Shown here: positions 1 to 8,012 of the stretch, in pieces
Layout of the letters: every line of letters starts with the position of its first letter
Numbering within the stretch: position 1 is the stretch's first letter
Assembly: GCA_027490665.1 (NCBI GenBank)
Contig: JAIXXP010000061.1
Span: forward strand, 1-36,922
DNA: 36,922 bases
From: Cryomorphaceae bacterium
GTDB taxonomy: Bacteria > Bacteroidota > Bacteroidia > Flavobacteriales_D > Crocinitomicaceae
Reading direction: 5' to 3'
The notes under the pieces: generated by a model
What the model was told of the DNA's origin: nothing
The model's database searches: none
The model's input: only the letters and a program-made list of their open reading frames with translations
Translations under genes and position numbers: made by a program

Positions 1-816
1 AAATGGTGAATAACCAGCCATAATTGCAATTGCATCAGACGTACGGAAAGTAAGACCTCCGTAAGCTGGGTTACCAGCGAGATCCATCATGTAGCGCGCG
101 TTGAAGTCAACGGAGAACTTAATGAGATCAGTACGGACAAGCATTTGTGCGTCAATGTTGTTGCCTGTTCCAAAAGCATCTTTAAAAATATAACCACCCA
201 TTAAATAGTAGTGACGTGCTGTTTGAAAGGATAAAGACAAATTGGTAGGATCAGCAGAAAGATCTGATTCTGATAAATGCGTTGTAGAGAAACCAGCGTA
301 GTAATTTTTCGCTTGGAAGTACAAACCAAAATTAGCGTCAAATGTAGTTGCTGCAAAGCCCGTTGGTATGGAAGGGTCTTGAGCGGCTGGCAAACCATTG
401 GGTGTGACCCAAACTGGATCTATGCCGTAGTTCATGATGCCTAATCCAACGCCTACACCTAAAACACCGGTACGGCCAATTTGAATAGGGTATGAATAAT
501 TTAACAAAACTGTGTTTTGACGTGCAAAACCGATTGCATCATTGTAGAAGTTAATACCAACACCGCCTGGAAAGAAGCGCGAAAGGTTAGATTCTACATT
601 GAGTATAGTAGAATTAGGAGCTCCATTTACTTTGTCCCATTGGTTGCGGTAAATAGACGTAGCACAAATACCATTGTACATATCAATACCCGTTTTACCC
701 GGGTTGATGCTCATTTTGTCAAACATGAAGTGCGTGACAAGCTTGTCTTGTTGTGCGTAGGACGTAAACAACAAAACAGAAAACGCAGCAGTTAGTAGTC
801 TGTTATTCAATAGCAT
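1..816 (-). CDS. PorP/SprF-like T9SS-associated membrane protein, 3' end cut by window edge
   Basis: The reading frame is open from an ATG at 816 to the window edge, giving about 272 residues without a stop; the C-terminus lies outside. It starts with a signal peptide (MLLNNRLLTAAFSVLLFTSYA, cleaved near AQQ). The mature part opens with the PorP/SprF pattern: HFMFDKMSINPG, then a YRNQWDKVNGAP segment, then alternating Gly/aromatic beta-barrel stretches. In this family the protein sits in the outer membrane and attaches T9SS-secreted proteins to the cell surface, often beside a large secreted partner. No partner is visible here, though one may lie beyond the left edge. A weak -7-like element (TACTTTAG, minus strand, 877-884) lies about 60 nt upstream. 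The family call rests on the N-terminal half only. Confidence 0.85.
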   Translation of the reverse strand, partial: MLLNNRLLTAAFSVLLFTSYAQQDKLVTHFMFDKMSINPGKTGIDMYNGICATSIYRNQWDKVNGAPNSTILNVESNLSRFFPGGVGINFYNDAIGFARQNTVLLNYSYPIQIGRTGVLGVGVGLGIMNYGIDPVWVTPNGLPAAQDPSIPTGFAATTFDANFGLYFQAKNYYAGFSTTHLSESDLSADPTNLSLSFQTARHYYLMGGYIFKDAFGTGNNIDAQMLVRTDLIKFSVDFNARYMMDLAGNPAYGGLTFRTSDAIAIMAGYSPF

Positions 817-897
817 AAGCTTAGTTTTGCATGTATAAAACCATCGCATTTTCATAGAATACGACAATTTAAGGTGCTAAAGTAAAGAATTCTAATG

Positions 898-925
898 GAA
901 AATAAAAGGCTTTTTAATAAAAAGC
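898..925 (-). terminator. Intrinsic terminator of the E1/MazG/arginase-fold operon
   Basis: On the minus strand GCTTTTT-ATT-AAAAAGC (925-909) forms a 7-bp stem with a 3-nt loop, followed by a T-rich tract (CTTTTATTTT). It begins one base past the stop codon of the arginase-fold gene. It separates that operon from the PorP-like gene downstream. Confidence 0.75.
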
Positions 926-2065
926 TTAACCCAATTTTTGATAAGTCTTCCACCATAAATCGGGTAATTCATTATTCATAGCGTTATCATAGTCTGACTT
1001 ATTGCAAGGAACCAAATGATGGCGTTCATAACGAGAACCTTCTTGTGGAGGATACGGGACTTCCATCCACCAACGTGCCGACTTGTTACTTTTATAAAAA
1101 ATCAGCTCTCTTGAAACTTCATCCATAAAAACTGTAAACTTGGTGTAGTCGGCCTTGCTGCCAAAAGGGAAGTCTCCTACTCGAGAAAAATAACCTTGTA
1201 GGAAATACCAAATACCCTCAGCTAAAAGAGATGCTCCGGTTTGTCCTAAAGCCGCTTCGTTGAAAAATCCTATACTGGTTACTTTGTCCGAAATGCCAGC
1301 GTATTTCATAATTTGACAGAATTGCGCTGCAGTGAATCCGTTAGGTGCACCTGAGGAGCTGCCGAGATCAGCGGTTTTAATAGATTGAATATCGACACTG
1401 ATAATGTCCGCATTGCGCAAATGGGGTTCTGCTAATCGAAAATCTTGATTGAACTCACCAAGGCGACAAATATCAAAAAACAACTTTTCAAAGAGTTCGT
1501 GCTCCGCGGCCGCTGCATAAGGTTGCTGTAAGCCTATAATGGCATGATTAAACAAAAAACAAGGGCGTTGCAAGAGCATATGACTAAGGTAATTCTTTGA
1601 ATGCAGGGATTCTTCTGCGCTACCAATGTCGATACTACGGTCAATGCTGCAAGTATTGACTAATTGTTCTAGTCTTTCATATCCTTGATAAATGGCCATT
1701 GTGAGGTCTTGGCTGCCACCAATTACGACAGGAAGTATGTTTTTTTTAACGAGCTCGCTCACCACATTTGAAAGTGCAAAATAGGTGTCGTTAATTGTTG
1801 CTCCTGGCTGGATAGTTCCGAGGTCGTAAATTGGTTTATTCCAAGAAGTTTCAGGATGCAATTGATATAGCGCAGACCTGAATGCCGGAATGGCAAATTG
1901 CTCAACTTCTGCTCCTCTAAATTCCGGAACAGAGATAATGGCACAACCGGACTCTGTTAATTCAGGAAAATCGGTTTGGTAACTTTTAATTTGTGAACCT
2001 AACTGTTGCTCAGAAAATGATATATCTGCTGAAACAGGTTGAAAGTAGATGGAAAGATCTATCAT
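926..2065 (-). CDS. Arginase/formimidoylglutamase-fold protein with degenerate metal site
   Basis: 379 aa, the size and pattern of the ureohydrolase (arginase, agmatinase, formimidoylglutamase) superfamily; Bacteroidota homologues are usually named formimidoylglutamase. The metal-binding motifs are in order but altered. GGDHS appears as GGSQD (116-120, His to Gln119). DxHxD appears as D142-R-S144-I-D146 (His to Ser). SxDxD appears as S223-V-D225-I-Q227 (Asp to Gln). Three of the six usual Mn ligands are therefore replaced, so classic binuclear Mn hydrolysis looks unlikely. The start overlaps the stop of the upstream pyrophosphohydrolase by one base (TAATG), suggesting translational coupling. 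It is the last gene of the operon, and no hut genes are nearby. Fold: confident. Enzymatic role: unknown. Confidence 0.75.
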   Translation of the reverse strand: MIDLSIYFQPVSADISFSEQQLGSQIKSYQTDFPELTESGCAIISVPEFRGAEVEQFAIPAFRSALYQLHPETSWNKPIYDLGTIQPGATINDTYFALSNVVSELVKKNILPVVIGGSQDLTMAIYQGYERLEQLVNTCSIDRSIDIGSAEESLHSKNYLSHMLLQRPCFLFNHAIIGLQQPYAAAAEHELFEKLFFDICRLGEFNQDFRLAEPHLRNADIISVDIQSIKTADLGSSSGAPNGFTAAQFCQIMKYAGISDKVTSIGFFNEAALGQTGASLLAEGIWYFLQGYFSRVGDFPFGSKADYTKFTVFMDEVSRELIFYKSNKSARWWMEVPYPPQEGSRYERHHLVPCNKSDYDNAMNNELPDLWWKTYQKLG

Positions 2066-2454
2066 TATTGAAGAATTTTGGCAATATTGGGCTTGAAATA
2101 AAGTTCGGATTTTAACACCTTGCCATCTTCGCGATATATAGGTTTTCCATTTGCATCGAGCTTGCTCATATTAGACCGTTGTATTTCTTCGAAGACCTCT
2201 GTTATTTTATCTTGTAAGCCATGGCGCAAGATAGTGCCACATAGAATATATAATTGATCTCCGAGTGCATCGGCTATTTCGACTAAATCTCCATTTTTTG
2301 CTGCTTCTAGATACTCCTCGTTCTCTTCTTTCATGAGGTCGAAACGCAATTGAACTTCAGAGGCTGTAAGCGCAGTTGTGGGCGCATCATTATTTTGAAT
2401 GCCAAACGCATCGTGAAATTGAGCAACTGCTCCAATAATTTCTTTAAATTCCAT
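2065..2454 (-). CDS. MazG/PRA-PH-like nucleoside triphosphate pyrophosphohydrolase
   Basis: 129 aa, all-alpha NTP pyrophosphohydrolase type. The Mg-binding pattern ExxE...ExxD is visible: E44xxE47 in MKEENEEYLEA, E59xxD62 and D66 in DLVEIADALGDQLYILCG. The family hydrolyses (d)NTPs or phosphoribosyl-ATP to the monophosphate and PPi, either in house-cleaning or in histidine synthesis. This short single-domain form with no his genes around fits a house-cleaning enzyme better than HisE, but the substrate cannot be read from sequence. It sits 3 bp behind the E1 gene and shares one base with the arginase-fold gene, so all three are probably one transcript. Confidence 0.8.
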   Translation of the reverse strand: MEFKEIIGAVAQFHDAFGIQNNDAPTTALTASEVQLRFDLMKEENEEYLEAAKNGDLVEIADALGDQLYILCGTILRHGLQDKITEVFEEIQRSNMSKLDANGKPIYREDGKVLKSELYFKPNIAKILQ

Positions 2455-2457
2455 GAG

Positions 2458-4521
2458 TTAATAGTTCAATAATTTGGAAATAGCTGCCGCGACCTTTTGT
2501 GCATTAGGCAACATGGCCGCTTCTAGACCTGAGTTGAGCGGAATAGCTGGCGCGTCGACAGAGGCAACAATTTCAATTGGTGCATCTAAATACGCAAAAC
2601 AACTATTCTGAAGGCGCCCAGCAATTGCTAATGTGAATGAATTTTGCGTAGTTTCCTCTGTAACCAATAAAATCTTGCCATGTCGTTGACAAAGATCTTC
2701 CATGGCTTCGATATCGAGCGGATTGATTGTACGCAGATCGAGTATTTCTACCTGCCCGTCGAACTGACTAGCAGCTTCCGTACTCCAATAAACACCTCGT
2801 CCGTAAGTAATGATGCCAATAGAAGCTCCGCTGTCAATTTTTGTTGGATCGGCTTCAAGAGCAATTCTTGCTTTTCCAATTGGTACAACGTAGTCGGCGC
2901 TTGGCTCAATACTCATGGCACCTTCTGTTCCAGGAATTTTAGACCAATATAATCCTTTATGTTCGAGGATAACCACGGGGTTAGGGTCGTAATAAGCAGC
3001 CTTTAGCAAACCTTTTAAATCGGCTCCGGTCGATGGGTAAACGACTTTGATGCCACGGATATTTGCCAATACAGATTCGACACTAGACGAATGGTAAGGA
3101 CCTCCAGAACCATATGCGCCTATAGGAACGCGAATAACACAACTCACGGGCCACTTTCCGTTTGAAAGGTAGTTGGAACGTGAAACTTCTGTAAAAAGCT
3201 GATTGAGTCCTGGCCAAATATAGTCGGCAAACTGAACCTCCACAATTGGTTTTAATCCTACAGCTGACATGCCAACCGTGGAACCAATGATATAGGCTTC
3301 TTGAATGGGCGTGTTGAATACGCGATCGTCTCCAAATGTTTGGGCTAGCGTAGCCGCTTCCCTAAAGACCCCTCCTAGCCTACCGCCTACATCTTGTCCA
3401 TAAAGCAAGGATTCAGGGTGTGCCTCCATGATTTCACGCATGGCAAAAAGAGCGGAGTCGACCATAACGGTTTTCTTTTTGCCCTCTGGTGCCCGCTCCC
3501 CTTTTTCATCAGTGATGGGTGTTGGCGCAAAAATATGATCTTGTATGCTCGTTGGATCTGGATCAGGAGCTTGGAGCGCTGCATCGTAGGCCGCATCAAC
3601 TTCTTTTCTGACTTTGGCTTCTAGATTGATGAATTCTGCCAAACGGACGTCCTGCTGTTCCAATGCGGCCCGCAATTTTGGATAGGGGTCTGCTTTAGCA
3701 GCTTCTTCGAGGTCGTCGCGGTACCATTCTTTGCGAACGCCGGAAGTATGATGCCCTAACAAAGGTACTTTGGCATGAATTAAAAATGGGCGACGTTCTT
3801 TGCGTACGGTTGCGATCACCTCTTCAACGGTTTGGTAGCAAGCCCAAAAATCTGTGCCGTCTATGGTTCTGGCTTCAATACCATGGAATCCTTTGATGTA
3901 TTCGGAAATATCTTGGGCCCGCGTTTCTTTGGCGTTGGCCGAGATATCCCACCCGTTGTCCTGGACTAAATAGATGATCGGATACTGCTTGAGGGCTGCC
4001 ATTTGAAAAGCCTCAGAAACTTCGCCTTCTGTACAAGAAGCATCGCCTAACGAACAAACCACTACCGGTGCGTCTTCAGGTTGCCAATCGGCCAAGCCTA
4101 CTTTTTCTTTGTATTGAATACCCATAGCAACTCCTGTTGTTGGGATGGCTTGCATGCCCGTTGCAGAAGATTGATGAGGAATTTTGGGTTGGTTAGGTCT
4201 GTTGAGCGAAGGATGAGAATAGTACGTTCGGCCACCAGAAAACGGATCGTCTTTTTTGGCAAAAACCTGCAACATGAGTTCTTCGGGTTGCATGCCGATG
4301 CCTAACAGAATGCTGTCGTCGCGGTAGTACGGTGAAACCCAGTCTTGAGGTTGAAGCTGCATACCTACGGCCAACTGAATGGCTTCGTGCCCACGTGAAG
4401 TAGCGTGTACGTATTTCGCAGTAACTTCCTTATTCGCTTCGTATTTTTCAGCCATAGTTTTGGCGGTGCACATCAGTTCAAATGCGCGCCAACTAAGCTC
4501 TTTTTGCTTTGATTTTGACAT
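2458..4521 (-). CDS. Fused alpha/beta E1 component of a branched-chain-type 2-oxoacid dehydrogenase
   Basis: 687 aa carrying both E1 subunits in one chain. The alpha-like part (about 1-340) has YRDD at 66-69 and the thiamine-diphosphate motif GDAS...N (G159-D160 to N189), plus the HHTSGVRKEWYRDD loop. The beta-like part (about 345-687) has the transketolase pyrimidine-domain pattern (QDVGGRLGGVFR, NTPIQEAYIIGSTVGMSA) and the C-terminal transketolase domain. The enzyme would decarboxylate branched-chain or related 2-oxoacids and pass the acyl group to a lipoyl E2. E2 and E3 are not in the window. Fused E1 chains of this length are common in Bacteroidota. First gene of a three-gene operon, with a TATATTTG -7 element at 4540-4547 and an 18-nt leader. 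Confidence 0.9.
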   Translation of the reverse strand: MSKSKQKELSWRAFELMCTAKTMAEKYEANKEVTAKYVHATSRGHEAIQLAVGMQLQPQDWVSPYYRDDSILLGIGMQPEELMLQVFAKKDDPFSGGRTYYSHPSLNRPNQPKIPHQSSATGMQAIPTTGVAMGIQYKEKVGLADWQPEDAPVVVCSLGDASCTEGEVSEAFQMAALKQYPIIYLVQDNGWDISANAKETRAQDISEYIKGFHGIEARTIDGTDFWACYQTVEEVIATVRKERRPFLIHAKVPLLGHHTSGVRKEWYRDDLEEAAKADPYPKLRAALEQQDVRLAEFINLEAKVRKEVDAAYDAALQAPDPDPTSIQDHIFAPTPITDEKGERAPEGKKKTVMVDSALFAMREIMEAHPESLLYGQDVGGRLGGVFREAATLAQTFGDDRVFNTPIQEAYIIGSTVGMSAVGLKPIVEVQFADYIWPGLNQLFTEVSRSNYLSNGKWPVSCVIRVPIGAYGSGGPYHSSSVESVLANIRGIKVVYPSTGADLKGLLKAAYYDPNPVVILEHKGLYWSKIPGTEGAMSIEPSADYVVPIGKARIALEADPTKIDSGASIGIITYGRGVYWSTEAASQFDGQVEILDLRTINPLDIEAMEDLCQRHGKILLVTEETTQNSFTLAIAGRLQNSCFAYLDAPIEIVASVDAPAIPLNSGLEAAMLPNAQKVAAAISKLLNY

Positions 4522-4539
4522 TTTGTTGATTCAGTTGGA

Positions 4540-4547
4540 CAAATATA
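4540..4547 (-). promoter_or_regulatory. -7 element of the E1 operon
   Basis: TATATTTG on the minus strand, a perfect TAnnTTTG, 18 nt before the ATG of the E1 gene. No clear -33 TTTG is present at 17-20 nt. Confidence 0.6.
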
Positions 4548-4573
4548 AGCATTGCCATTACATCTCACCCTTG

Positions 4574-4602
4574 TTTGATTCGATCAGACTTTGGTATTTT
4601 TG
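4574..4602 (+). promoter_or_regulatory. Promoter of the MiaE-like gene (decides its start)
   Basis: TTTG (4574-4577), 17 nt, then TATTTTTG (4595-4602): a full Bacteroidota -33/-7 promoter. Transcription should begin near 4606. The in-frame start at 4575 lies inside the promoter, so the ATG at 4614 is the real start. Confidence 0.75.
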
Positions 4603-4613
4603 TCGAAAAAAAG

Positions 4614-5204
4614 ATGCTCGGACTTCAAATGGCGACTGACCCCCGCTGGGTGCGTATTGTCGAAAAAAATATAGAGGAAATCCTTATTGACCACGCTTAT
4701 TGCGAACAAAAGGCAGCTAGTAATGCTATTTCCATGATTGTTACGTATCCACAATACCCAGATTTAGTGGAAGCCATGACAGCTATTTGTCAAGAAGAGA
4801 TGGCCCATTTTCAAATGGTTCATGACAAACTAAAAGAGCGTGGGTTGCAATTAGGTTTTGAACGCAAAGACCCCTACGTGAATGATCTTGCGCAATACCT
4901 TAAGCAGGGGAAACGCAATAGCAAGCCTGCAGGTGTGTTCGTCAATAAAATGCTATTTGCAGCTATGATTGAAGCGCGTAGCTGCGAGCGCTTTAAAATA
5001 TTATCTGAAGAAATCAATGATGCAGATCTGCGTCAATTTTACCGAGACCTCATGGAAAGCGAGGCGCGCCATTACACTACTTTCTTGGGCTTTGCCCGCA
5101 AATATGGGCAGGGAGTTGATGTAGATGCAGCATGGAAGGACTTTCTCGCTTTTGAGGCCAGCCTTATGGAAAGTTATGGCAAAAAAGAAACGATGCACGG
5201 TTAG
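4614..5204 (+). CDS. miaE: MiaE-like tRNA-(2-methylthio-N6-isopentenyladenosine37) hydroxylase
   Basis: 196 aa, ferritin-like di-iron monooxygenase. The ligand pattern of a four-helix bundle is complete: E31 (AYCEQKAAS), E62xxH65 (EEMAHF), E120 (IEARSCERF), E150xxH153 (ESEARHY). MiaE hydroxylates the isopentenyl group of ms2i6A37 in tRNAs reading UNN codons, using O2. The start at 4614 is preferred because the longer frame runs through the promoter and the family begins with a short helix like this one. It is a single-gene unit, divergent from the E1 operon. A terminator hairpin overlaps its last codons. The partner enzymes MiaA and MiaB are not in the window. Confidence 0.85.
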   Translation: MLGLQMATDPRWVRIVEKNIEEILIDHAYCEQKAASNAISMIVTYPQYPDLVEAMTAICQEEMAHFQMVHDKLKERGLQLGFERKDPYVNDLAQYLKQGKRNSKPAGVFVNKMLFAAMIEARSCERFKILSEEINDADLRQFYRDLMESEARHYTTFLGFARKYGQGVDVDAAWKDFLAFEASLMESYGKKETMHG

Positions 5205-5216
5205 GCACATCGTTTC
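5187..5216. terminator. Bidirectional terminator shared by miaE and the ECF operon
   Basis: GAAACGATG (5187-5195) pairs with CATCGTTTC (5208-5216), a 9-bp perfect stem with a 12-nt loop. It is followed by TTTTCTTT on the plus strand and TTTTTTG on the minus strand. The left arm lies inside the miaE coding region and the stop codon lies in the loop; the minus-strand T tract is the A-run that encodes the terminal lysines. Confidence 0.8.
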
Positions 5217-5240
5217 TTTTCTTTGGTGGTGGATGAGTAT

Positions 5241-6356
5241 TTAAAACGAGAGTAAAATTCCGGCATTCACACCACGCACCTTCGGAGCAGATCCTTCGTT
5301 AAAGACGTCCGAGAGGCCATAGGTTGCATATAAACTCCAATCGCCATAGCCAATTGTTGCCATAAGGCTAGCTTGGAATGGATTGAATTGGAAATCATCT
5401 TTGGTTTTGTCTTTGTTCTTTTTGTCATCAGCTTCCCATTTTTGGATTTGGCGTGCATCTACGCGAACGCCACCAACAATACCTGCCGAGATATTCCATG
5501 CTTTATTTGGATTTTTACTTGTAGATATTTGCAACAACAATGGTGCTTGTAAATAGGTAGAACTCAAAGTGTTTTTAGTGTAGTTAATTCCCGTTGCAGT
5601 GGCTACTAACGTGTCATTGACTACATTGAAGTCGTAGTCGCCTTTGATGGAATAACGATTCCACTGAAAACCCAAGCCCGTTACCACGCCTAAGTAGTCT
5701 TTTATAATAGGGAAGCGTTTTTCAGCAAAATTGAGTTGAATACCAATACTTTTAGCTGGGTCTAAAGTGAGAAAACTGAGTTCTGTGGTGCTAGCAAATT
5801 CATTGTTGGTATTCATGAAGCCGTTGGCATTTACTCCAATACCAGCCCAAATGGCATTGCCGTCACCAGTGGTTTCGTCGTCTTTACAATCATTGCCAAA
5901 TTCTTTTTCAAAAGTGTAGGAATCTTTCCCATCATTGAGTACAATGCGCTCGTCGTCATTTTCAATGATGACGCGCTCGTCTATGATGATCTTGCGTTGC
6001 CCTTTTGGCAGCTCGCCTTCGAGTGCTTTGAGTTGGTCGAGATCTTTCAATTCTTTGCCTTCCAAAATGACAATTTTCATGTTGCCAATTTTAATTTGGG
6101 TAGTGTCTGAACCATTTGCAGCAGAACCAAGGATGGTTGTGTCCATAAAGACATCTACTCTTGTGACAGAAGAGTCATTGATATACACTTTTTTCATCTC
6201 TTCAGTAAGCATGGAATCCATTTGATCGATGCGCGTATTGATCATGATAATAGTGGTGTCGTTACCTTCGATGCGAACGATTTTTTTGGTTTCGTTTTGT
6301 TGTGCAAACAGCGCCAAACCTGAAAGTAAAAAAGCGGAAAGTAATTTAATTTTCAT
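5241..6356 (-). CDS. Outer-membrane beta-barrel protein of the ECF sigma operon
   Basis: 371 aa. A signal peptide (about 1-18, ending LALFAQ) is followed by an acidic, non-barrel region (about 20-160) rich in DTT, ID and DE segments. The C-terminal part (about 165-371) has alternating aromatic/Gly beta strands and ends in Phe (NAGILLSF), typical of Bacteroidota outer-membrane beta-barrel families. It lies 64 bp downstream of the anti-sigma gene with no terminator or good promoter between them, so it is probably co-transcribed and part of the sigma factor's output or sensing. The N-terminal domain is not recognised. The gene ends 24 bp before the bidirectional terminator. Confidence 0.75.
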   Translation of the reverse strand: MKIKLLSAFLLSGLALFAQQNETKKIVRIEGNDTTIIMINTRIDQMDSMLTEEMKKVYINDSSVTRVDVFMDTTILGSAANGSDTTQIKIGNMKIVILEGKELKDLDQLKALEGELPKGQRKIIIDERVIIENDDERIVLNDGKDSYTFEKEFGNDCKDDETTGDGNAIWAGIGVNANGFMNTNNEFASTTELSFLTLDPAKSIGIQLNFAEKRFPIIKDYLGVVTGLGFQWNRYSIKGDYDFNVVNDTLVATATGINYTKNTLSSTYLQAPLLLQISTSKNPNKAWNISAGIVGGVRVDARQIQKWEADDKKNKDKTKDDFQFNPFQASLMATIGYGDWSLYATYGLSDVFNEGSAPKVRGVNAGILLSF

Positions 6357-6420
6357 TTGTTTTTGATTTTGACCCTATGACGGGCGTTATTTTGAATTGT
6401 TACTCGAGTGGGGTTAAAAT

Positions 6421-7485
6421 TTATTTTTTTGTACGACTACGCTCCACGCTAAAGCGGCCTAATTGAAAAACGATTTTGTCGCTATCTGTCATTTCTTCAA
6501 CACGATATTGAACTGGTATGCCTACAGTCTGACTTGCGTAGCGCGCAAATGTTTCCAACCTCAAATCGGTGGTAGGAGCAGCCGTACCAAAAAGCTTTTC
6601 GTTTGTTTTCTGCAATAAAAATGCTTTTACGGTAATCGGCTCTTTTGCAAAGGCACTCGGACTATTTTGAGCTTGCGCTTCTATACTAGACCAATTTGTT
6701 TGTGTAGTTGGGTTTGGCGTAGTTAATTCCTGATTTGGTACATCTTCTAAACCATTTTGAGCATACACTTCAGGAAAAATAGCTTGCTCTTGAAGTGGCA
6801 TAATGCAATCTCTGTGATCTTGAGAAACTACCTCGTGGACATGAGTCACCGAATGGTAAGTATTTTTTAATTGCGCAGGCTTTAGAGTTGCTGCCAAGTT
6901 TTTACCATTCGTTTGTTGTACGACTGATTTTTTTGAAGCAACTCCTTTTTGAATAGGTTTTATAGCATCCGGGGCTGAACCATTTTGATTAACGAGTAGA
7001 ACGGCAATAAAAATAGCTGCAGCTGCACTAATGGAATATGCATACTTTTTAAAAGAAAACACGCGAATAGGCGCCTCTTTGAGCAACAACTCCTGATTTG
7101 GAAAAGATATTTGTTCATCCGCAAAAAGTTGCGTTAGTTGCACTCTTTTTTTGAAATCTTGATAGACCTCATCGTGCGTTAATTGCGCTTCATAAGCTAC
7201 TTCCTCTTTTGAAAGTACACCTTCAAAGAAACCAATCGCCAGTTTATCATATGGGTGTCCGTCTTCATTTTGATAGACTACCAAATTTTCGAATTCTGAT
7301 CTAACTAACGCAGGGCCGTTGTAGGTTTCGTTCGAAATTGTAAGTGTCGGGATAGATTCTAAATCAGTTGCAATTTCGGGATTAGTAAGCATGGCGCTTT
7401 GAAGCAGTTGTTGCTCTTCAACGGTGAGGGTGCCTTCGTGAAAGGCAAGGATCAGATGTGCTAGTTGAGCTTCTGTTAAATTCAT
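6421..7485 (-). CDS. Membrane anti-sigma factor (partner of the ECF sigma)
   Basis: 354 aa with one transmembrane segment at about 147-165 (YAYSISAAAAIFIAVLLV), giving a cytoplasmic N-terminal half and a periplasmic C-terminal half. The N-terminal half holds two similar modules: AFHEGTLTVEEQQLLQ (about 14-29) and GFFEGVLSKEEVAYEA (about 84-99), the pattern of Bacteroidota anti-sigma domains without a zinc-binding HCC motif. The periplasmic half (about 170-354) is low-complexity, rich in Q, T and A, then ends in a compact C-terminal stretch. Its ATG overlaps the sigma gene's stop by 4 bp (ATGA), so the two are translationally coupled. Assignment rests on topology and position more than on a sharp motif. 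Confidence 0.75.
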   Translation of the reverse strand: MNLTEAQLAHLILAFHEGTLTVEEQQLLQSAMLTNPEIATDLESIPTLTISNETYNGPALVRSEFENLVVYQNEDGHPYDKLAIGFFEGVLSKEEVAYEAQLTHDEVYQDFKKRVQLTQLFADEQISFPNQELLLKEAPIRVFSFKKYAYSISAAAAIFIAVLLVNQNGSAPDAIKPIQKGVASKKSVVQQTNGKNLAATLKPAQLKNTYHSVTHVHEVVSQDHRDCIMPLQEQAIFPEVYAQNGLEDVPNQELTTPNPTTQTNWSSIEAQAQNSPSAFAKEPITVKAFLLQKTNEKLFGTAAPTTDLRLETFARYASQTVGIPVQYRVEEMTDSDKIVFQLGRFSVERSRTKK

Positions 7486-7967
7486 ATCAGTACCTCCATT
7501 TTTCCGATATATTGTTTTAAAAAACGGCGCGCTCTAAAAATATAGACCTTGACCTGATCGACAGAAATATTGGTCATTTCTGCAATTTCTTGATAGCTGT
7601 AGCCCTCGTAATCGCGTAAGGTTAAAACCATTCGCTGAATTTCGGTGAGTTGCGCTACACCTTCATCGATGAGTTTTTGAACATCGTGGGCAACCCGTGG
7701 CTCTTCAATAGCAGTAGAAAGACCACTCAGGTGTTGGTGTTGTAATTTTTGACGACGCGCTCTGTCAATTTGTAAGTTTACAACTGTTCTGAATAAATAG
7801 GCTTTTACACGCTGGTAGTCTACGGTGTCTACCCGAACCCACAAGCGCTCAAAGGCATCTTGCACGAAATCTTGCGCTAGGTCGGTATCGCCAACGTTTT
7901 TAAGAGCAAAACGATAGAGCCGATCTGCGAATTCTTTCACACATTCATTGTATTGCTGAACAGTCAT
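7482..7967 (-). CDS. ECF-type RNA polymerase sigma factor
   Basis: 161 aa. Region 2 spans about 8-75 with the core-binding and -10-recognition pattern (DLAQDFVQDAFERLWVRV, then KAYLFRTVVNLQIDRARR). Region 4 spans about 105-155 with the helix-turn-helix LRDYEGYSYQEIAEMTNISV and RARRFLKQY. Size and layout match group IV sigma factors. It heads a three-gene unit with a membrane anti-sigma factor and a beta-barrel protein, so it likely responds to an envelope signal. Upstream on the minus strand there is TAACTTTTG, a -7-like element with one extra base; it could serve housekeeping transcription. Regulon members cannot be identified from this window. Confidence 0.9.
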   Translation of the reverse strand: MTVQQYNECVKEFADRLYRFALKNVGDTDLAQDFVQDAFERLWVRVDTVDYQRVKAYLFRTVVNLQIDRARRQKLQHQHLSGLSTAIEEPRVAHDVQKLIDEGVAQLTEIQRMVLTLRDYEGYSYQEIAEMTNISVDQVKVYIFRARRFLKQYIGKMEVLI

Positions 7968-8012
7968 AAAACAGCGCTAAGACGAAGTGGTCTAACAAAA
8001 GTTACACCAATT

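Noticed and set aside
517..795. Plus-strand frame of 92 codons
   Set aside because: Antisense shadow of the PorP-like gene, whose own frame runs open to the edge with a signal peptide and family motifs.
4575..4613. Longer N-terminus for the MiaE-like protein
   Set aside because: This stretch contains the promoter; the expected transcript start is downstream of 4575.
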